Positions 13,836 through 17,210 of a stretch of DNA of 17,210 nt are shown here, one piece after another. The position numbers and the translations under genes were made by a program. Each line of letters opens with the position of its first letter. The stretch's first letter is position 1. This stretch comes from an uncultured Carnobacteriaceae bacterium (lineage in GTDB: Bacteria; Bacillota; Bacilli; Lactobacillales; Aerococcaceae): positions 1 to 17,210 of the forward strand of contig CALHVK010000037.1 of the NCBI GenBank assembly GCA_938039195.1, written 5' to 3'. Below the pieces are notes generated by a model. It did not search any database. It saw only the letters and a list, made by a program, of their open reading frames with translations, and had not been told where the DNA came from.

Positions 13836-14648
13836 TTGAAGAAAAAAAGCCAATTGATTTTATCATTAGCAGTTTTAACTTTATTTTTAGCGGCCTGTGG
13901 AACTTCTCCAATTACGGAGTCTAGTACAGGATTTTGGGATCGAATTATTCTCTATAATTTATCTCAATTTATCATCTGGTTATCAAACCTATTAGGTGGA
14001 AGTTACGGTTTAGGGATTATCGTCTTTACGATTATTACTCGTTTAATTATGATTCCTTTAATGCACTTCCAATACAAAAGTACGCGTAAACAAGCGATTC
14101 TTCAACCAGAAATTAAAGCTTTACGTGAGAAGTATTCAGCACGTGACCGTGCAACGCAAGAAATGCTTCAAGCTGAAATGAATGCTTTATATGAGCGTGA
14201 AGGGATTAACCAATACGCTGGATGTTTACCATTATTAATTCAATTGCCAGTCATGATGGCATTGTATCAAGCCATTAGCCGTACAGATGTATTGAAAACA
14301 GGTCATTTCTTATGGTTCCAATTAGACCAACCAGATCCATACTTCATCTTACCAGTCTTAGCTGCGGTAACTACATTCATCACAACATGGTTAACAATGA
14401 AAATGCAAGATACTGGTGGCGCTGGTAAAGTAATGATGTACGTAATGCCAGTAATGATCCTATTAATGTCTCTTGGGTTATCAAGTGCGTTATCACTCTA
14501 CTGGGTAGTCGGAAACGTATTTATGGTAGGCCAAACATTACTATTAAATAATCCATTTAAATTCCAAGAAGAGCAAAAAGCGATTATCGCTGAGAAAAAA
14601 CGTCGTGCAAGAGCGCTTGAAAAAGCGAAGAGAAGACACGGAAAATAA
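13836..14648 (+). CDS. yidC: Membrane protein insertase YidC (lipoprotein type, YidC1/SpoIIIJ)
   Basis: 270 residues from a TTG at 13836, matching the roughly 260 of B. subtilis SpoIIIJ. It inserts membrane proteins, alone or with SecYEG. The N-terminus KKKSQLILSLAVLTLFLAAC is a lipoprotein signal with lipobox LAAC. Five membrane segments follow, and the conserved Arg of the insertase groove is in FTIITRLIMIP. A basic C-terminal tail (KKRRARALEKAKRRHGK) is typical and may contact ribosomes. AAAGGTGGG lies 9 bases before this TTG and gives a standard signal peptide. A TTG at 13800 would add 12 residues, but its AAGGA is close and lies in a hairpin; it remains an alternative. No ATG start exists before the signal peptide. 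Confidence 0.92.
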   Translation: MKKKSQLILSLAVLTLFLAACGTSPITESSTGFWDRIILYNLSQFIIWLSNLLGGSYGLGIIVFTIITRLIMIPLMHFQYKSTRKQAILQPEIKALREKYSARDRATQEMLQAEMNALYEREGINQYAGCLPLLIQLPVMMALYQAISRTDVLKTGHFLWFQLDQPDPYFILPVLAAVTTFITTWLTMKMQDTGGAGKVMMYVMPVMILLMSLGLSSALSLYWVVGNVFMVGQTLLLNNPFKFQEEQKAIIAEKKRRARALEKAKRRHGK

Positions 14649-14662
14649 TTCTTATAGAGCTC

Positions 14663-14691
14663 TTGTTGAAATGTCTCAATCATGAGATAAT
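14663..14691 (+). promoter_or_regulatory. Candidate promoter of jag
   Basis: TTGTTG (14663-14668), a 17-base spacer and GATAAT (14686-14691), 33 bases before the jag start. A small TCTCA/TGAGA hairpin (14674-14687) lies inside the spacer. This would let jag be expressed apart from yidC. Confidence 0.5.
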
Positions 14692-14724
14692 AACAATGAT
14701 TTTTATAGAGTAGGAGAGTTTACG

Positions 14725-15525
14725 ATGACAAATACAATTAAAGTAAGTGACGTTTCAGTAGAAAAAGCAATTCAAAAAGGATTACGTCAGTTAGGATTAT
14801 CGCAAGACCAAGTGTTTGTGGAAATCATTTCTGAAGGTAAAAAAGGATTGTTTGGCTTCGGTCAAAAAAATGCTGAAGTGGAATTAACACCAGTTGCTAC
14901 AATGGTTAACGAAGAAGTAGTAGAAGAAGTTTCTAAGCCTGTTGTTGAAACAGCAGAAGAAGTAACTGTTGAAACAGTAGAAACTGTGGAAGTTCCTGAA
15001 GAAGACTTCGATGAAGATGATTTCGAAGACGAAGAAGCAGGAGACGTAGATTACGAAGAAACAGTTGACCAATTAGAAGAAGCTGCTCGTGTTACAAAAG
15101 AATACTTAGAAGGCATCGCTAAAACATACGGCGCTGAAGCAACCGTAACAGTTGAAGCACGTCGTGACCGCATGACTTTCGTATTCGACACAGACAAACA
15201 AGGTCTTTTAATCGGAAAACATGGTAAAATCTTGAATGCTTTACAAGTACTTGCGCAAGTATCTGTACACCGCTTCATTAAAGGACGTATTTCAGTTCAA
15301 GTGGATGTTGGTGATTACCGTCAACGTCGTAGTGAAACATTACAACAAATTGCGGAAAGAACAGCTCGTAAAGTATTAAAAACAAAACAACCTGTTTACT
15401 TAGAACCACTTCCAGCGTATGAAAGAAAACAAATTCACGCTGCGTTAAGTAAAAACAAACGCATCTCAACTCACTCAGAAGGTAAAGAACCACATCGTTA
15501 CCTAGTCGTTGAAATCGCAGAATAG
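14725..15525 (+). CDS. jag: RNA-binding protein Jag/KhpB (SpoIIIJ-associated)
   Basis: 266 residues in three parts. A Jag-N domain (1-about 52) has the motif KKGLFGFG (39-46). A very acidic linker (about 62-120) is rich in Val-Glu-Glu and Asp-Glu runs. A KH domain has the GKHG loop (164-167), followed by an R3H domain with Arg234 and His238 spaced RxxxH. In related Firmicutes KhpB pairs with KhpA to bind RNA and influences cell division and wall growth. GGAGAG lies 8 bases before the ATG. It follows yidC by 76 bases, the conserved neighbour, and ends at a strong terminator. The mnmE/mnmG genes often found next are absent here. Confidence 0.96.
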   Translation: MTNTIKVSDVSVEKAIQKGLRQLGLSQDQVFVEIISEGKKGLFGFGQKNAEVELTPVATMVNEEVVEEVSKPVVETAEEVTVETVETVEVPEEDFDEDDFEDEEAGDVDYEETVDQLEEAARVTKEYLEGIAKTYGAEATVTVEARRDRMTFVFDTDKQGLLIGKHGKILNALQVLAQVSVHRFIKGRISVQVDVGDYRQRRSETLQQIAERTARKVLKTKQPVYLEPLPAYERKQIHAALSKNKRISTHSEGKEPHRYLVVEIAE

Positions 15526-15534
15526 AAAAATGAC

Positions 15535-15567
15535 AGCTTATGACCGTTTCGGTCATAAGCTTTTTTT
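15535..15567 (+). terminator. Intrinsic terminator of jag
   Basis: AGCTTATGACC (15535-15545) pairs perfectly with GGTCATAAGCT (15551-15561), with loop GTTTC and a run of Ts to 15567. It ends the rpmH-rnpA-yidC-jag cluster. Confidence 0.93.
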
Positions 15568-15602
15568 GTGCTTTAAAAATCGACATTTAAAAGATAATGG
15601 CT

Positions 15603-15628
15603 AAAATGATTATTATATCAATCATTTT
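15603..15628. repeat. AT-rich inverted repeat upstream of the HTH-TPR regulator
   Basis: AAAATGATT (15603-15611) and AATCATTTT (15620-15628) are perfect 9-bp arms. AATCATTTT recurs at 15697-15705. No gene is seen between 15568 and 15835. The repeats may be binding sites for a regulator, or simply the result of very AT-rich DNA. Confidence 0.4.
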
Positions 15629-15760
15629 GATGAAAGATTTTGGAATGAAAATATTTTTCATGCTTACAAAATATGATATATAAAATAATATATAAAAATC
15701 ATTTTCAATCAGAAAGAAAGAAAAAATCCCACAAAACTCTACATAATTAAAGTTTTTCTA

Positions 15761-15789
15761 TTGGATATATCGAAAAATAAAGGTATAAT
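15761..15789 (+). promoter_or_regulatory. Promoter of the HTH-TPR regulator gene
   Basis: TTGGAT (15761-15766), a 17-base spacer and a perfect TATAAT (15784-15789), 47 bases before the start codon. The -35 is weak (3 of 6), so activation or low basal activity is possible. Confidence 0.65.
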
Positions 15790-15813
15790 AATTATGATAT
15801 AGGAGTCATAATT
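15790..15813 (+). promoter_or_regulatory. Inverted repeat at the transcription start of the HTH-TPR regulator
   Basis: AATTATGA (15790-15797) and TCATAATT (15806-15813) are perfect 8-bp arms beginning on the base after the -10. A TATG...CATA core recalls the PlcR box of a related regulator family, but the spacing is 2 bases longer. It is a good candidate for an autoregulatory operator (inference). Confidence 0.5.
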
Positions 15814-15835
15814 TTAATAAAAGAAAGGAGATATT

Positions 15836-16696
15836 ATGGATATTCAAATTTTTGTGAATCGAAGAAAAGAACTAGGTTTATCTCAAATTGAATTGAGTGA
15901 GGGTATTTGTACACAAGCTACATTGAGTCGATTCGAAAATCACGGTCAAATTCCTTCAATGAAAATATTGACCTTGCTTTGCAAAAAGTTGCAAATGGAC
16001 GTAGGGGAGTTATTTCCATCTGTAGCGATTAAAGACTCAGTGTTAAATAAGAAACTTGATAAAATCGAATCCAATATTGTAAGTATGGATTATGAAGAAG
16101 CAGAAGAACTCATTAAAAGTATTAACGTCTCACATTTAACAACGCAACAAGAGTGGCGATATCTATACTTAAAAGGGTTCACGCAAACCTTAATGAAGAA
16201 AGATGATGCTGACAGTTTCTTCTATTTTAATCAATTATTAGCAGACCATTCAGATGTAGATAATAAGTATATCTTTTTAGCCTATACCGGAATTGGACTT
16301 ATTTATATGAATCAAGCAGATTATGATAAGGCAGAATACTTCTTTGAAAAAGCCATTCACCAAATTGATTCGTATACTATTGAATCTGTTGAAGATGTTT
16401 GTCGTGTCCTAACAGTCCTATATTACGGGGCAACATTCTATGCAACGATTAAAGAATACGATACAAGTGATGTATTATTACGTCGTGGAGTAACGATTTG
16501 TGGGGAAAATCATATTACTTACTATTTAGCACGTATTAAATATTTACTTGCAGAAAATGCATATATGAATGAAATTGATCAAGAAGAAGTTAAAGAATTA
16601 ATAAGAGACGCTGCCGCATTTGCCAGACTGAATAAAAATACTGTATTATTAGAAAAGATAAAAGTATTTGAAGACCGTTTGGCGAAAGGAGAATAG
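15836..16696 (+). CDS. HTH-TPR transcriptional regulator (Rgg/PlcR-like)
   Basis: 286 residues. The N-terminal HTH of the XRE type occupies about 1-60 (RRKELGLSQIELSEG, then TQATLSRFENHGQIPSMKIL). The remainder is helical with TPR-like repeats; the clearest is AYTGIGLIYMNQADYDKAEY (about 148-167) with the TPR pattern of small residues. This plan matches Rgg, PlcR and MutR-type regulators, many of which sense short peptides, though no pheromone gene is evident here. AAAGGAG lies 7 bases before the ATG. A promoter and an operator-like repeat precede it, and a 69-residue gene follows 2 bases after its stop. Whether it senses a peptide or controls its partner cannot be told. Its place beside the conserved jag cluster looks lineage-specific. 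Confidence 0.88.
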   Translation: MDIQIFVNRRKELGLSQIELSEGICTQATLSRFENHGQIPSMKILTLLCKKLQMDVGELFPSVAIKDSVLNKKLDKIESNIVSMDYEEAEELIKSINVSHLTTQQEWRYLYLKGFTQTLMKKDDADSFFYFNQLLADHSDVDNKYIFLAYTGIGLIYMNQADYDKAEYFFEKAIHQIDSYTIESVEDVCRVLTVLYYGATFYATIKEYDTSDVLLRRGVTICGENHITYYLARIKYLLAENAYMNEIDQEEVKELIRDAAAFARLNKNTVLLEKIKVFEDRLAKGE

Positions 16697-16698
16697 AT

Positions 16699-16908
16699 AT
16701 GTCTATTCGTCTCAAAAAAGAAGATTTCCTTAAAAAAGAAAAGCTAGAAGTTCCTGAAAACTTAAAAGAGGAACTCGTGAGTGATGAGTATGATCTAGAT
16801 AGTTTTGGAGATGCGTTTATTATGATGCCAAAAATGGAAGAAGATAAACGTCAACAAAACCTTGAAAAGAACATCAAAAAAGAATGGCTAGAGGATTTCG
16901 AAAACTAG
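16699..16908 (+). CDS. Small charged protein of unknown function, cotranscribed with the HTH-TPR regulator
   Basis: 69 residues; no family recognised. The protein is highly charged (rich in Lys, Glu and Asp) and has no signal peptide or membrane segment, so it should be cytoplasmic. It has a basic start (MSIRLKKEDFLKKEKLEVPE), an acidic middle (SDEYDLDSFGDAFIMMPK) and a helical, charged end with WLEDFEN. AAAGGAG in the last codons of the regulator gene lies 6 bases before its ATG, and the gap to the regulator is 2 bases, so the two are translationally linked. A terminator follows. It is not a plausible secreted pheromone precursor. A partner, modulator or antitoxin-like role is only a guess. 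Confidence 0.75.
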   Translation: MSIRLKKEDFLKKEKLEVPENLKEELVSDEYDLDSFGDAFIMMPKMEEDKRQQNLEKNIKKEWLEDFEN

Positions 16909-16937
16909 TTTCTACTATAATATAGTAAACAAATTTC

Positions 16938-16977
16938 AAAAGAAGACTTTGGTAATGATTCCGAGGTCTTCTTTTTT
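16938..16977 (+). terminator. Terminator of the HTH-TPR regulator operon
   Basis: AAAAGAAGAC (16938-16947) pairs with GTCTTCTTTT (16966-16975). Inside, TTTGG/CCGAG pair with G-U wobbles around an 8-base loop. Ts run to 16977. Confidence 0.88.
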
Positions 16978-17160
16978 GTTTTTGAAAACGTTGATGTAAA
17001 CAATTTGTTTGAAGTTTTTTCATAAAAAATTCTTACGAAAAAAGGCGTCATTTTAGTTGAAATCAGTTATCAGTTATGATAAATTAGTACCACTGTTGAG
17101 CGAACGTTCGCTTTTAAACCATTTTCAAAAAAAAGTTTTGAAAATAGCAAACAAAATCGT
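16978..17160. promoter_or_regulatory. Gene-free region with operator-like palindromes
   Basis: No gene is seen here. Palindromic elements are AAACAA-T-TTGTTT (16998-17010), AGCGAACGTTCGCT (17099-17112, perfect, GC-rich in AT-rich DNA) and ATTTTCAAAA/TTTTGAAAAT (17121-17145, 10-bp arms). A tandem ATCAGTT ATCAGTT lies near 17063-17077. The 17099-17112 palindrome resembles TetR-type operators. The target gene is probably beyond the right edge. Confidence 0.5.
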
Positions 17161-17194
17161 TTGACGGAATACCTATATTATGCTAATATATAGG
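17161..17194 (+). promoter_or_regulatory. Promoter for a gene beyond the right edge
   Basis: TTGACG (17161-17166), a 17-base spacer and TGCTAATAT (17181-17189), an extended -10. CCTATAT (17172-17178) and ATATAGG (17188-17194) form an inverted repeat across the spacer and -10, so a repressor could cover the promoter. AGGAG at 17192-17196 could be a Shine-Dalgarno. Confidence 0.6.
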
Positions 17195-17210
17195 AGTTGT
17201 TGCAAAACAA

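Noticed and set aside
14884..15278. Minus-strand open frames antisense to jag
   Set aside because: They mirror the acidic GAA/GAC-rich linker and KH domain of jag, giving Phe/Cys-rich nonsense proteins.

Overview
The window is low-GC Firmicutes DNA, most likely from a Lactobacillales member (Carnobacteriaceae or Enterococcaceae-like; the genus is a guess I cannot settle by reading). It spans the chromosomal replication origin. The order jag-yidC-rnpA-rpmH-[oriC]-dnaA-dnaN, the TTATCCACA-type DnaA boxes and the lipoprotein-type YidC all fit this. No rRNA, tRNA or CRISPR array was seen.

Left part (1-9240): a cell-wall amino-sugar salvage locus. On the minus strand one operon runs from about 9200 to 1196: murQ (MurNAc-6-P etherase), a lactose/cellobiose-family PTS EIIA, an unrecognised three-helix membrane protein, EIIB, EIIC, a MupG/DUF871 6-phospho-N-acetylmuramidase, a GH1 6-phospho-beta-glucosidase, an RpiR/MurR-type regulator and anmK. 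Converging on it from the plus strand is a BadF-type GlcNAc/MurNAc kinase, which shares a 30-bp perfectly palindromic terminator with anmK. The first 164 bases hold the C-terminus of a second RpiR-type regulator. Inferred flow: the PTS imports and phosphorylates a MurNAc-containing sugar, MupG splits the phosphorylated disaccharide, MurQ turns MurNAc-6-P into GlcNAc-6-P plus lactate, and AnmK and the BadF kinase recover anhydroMurNAc and GlcNAc. No Glc-family murP-type transporter is present; the Lac-family PTS appears to take its place. A near-consensus cre site lies in front of murQ.

Middle (about 9245-9955): a complete IS200-type element with only a tnpA (HUH Y1 transposase), a subterminal hairpin at each end and a leader hairpin that buries the tnpA ribosome-binding site. 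It sits directly after the dnaN terminator, where other Firmicutes usually carry yaaA/recF/gyrB.

Origin (9953-13230): dnaN and dnaA on the minus strand, with DnaA boxes in both the dnaA-dnaN spacer and the 532-bp rpmH-dnaA spacer, a bipartite layout. The dnaA-dnaN spacer shows a clear unwinding system: two abutting DnaA boxes, a GC spacer, five TAG/TAA trios and an AT tract.

Right part (13145-17210): rpmH (44 codons, consensus promoter), rnpA, yidC (TTG start, lipoprotein signal) and jag/khpB on the plus strand. After the jag terminator comes an HTH-TPR (Rgg/PlcR-like) regulator with an unrecognised 69-residue charged protein 2 bp behind it, and then a gene-free end rich in operator-like palindromes that finishes with a promoter for a gene beyond the window.
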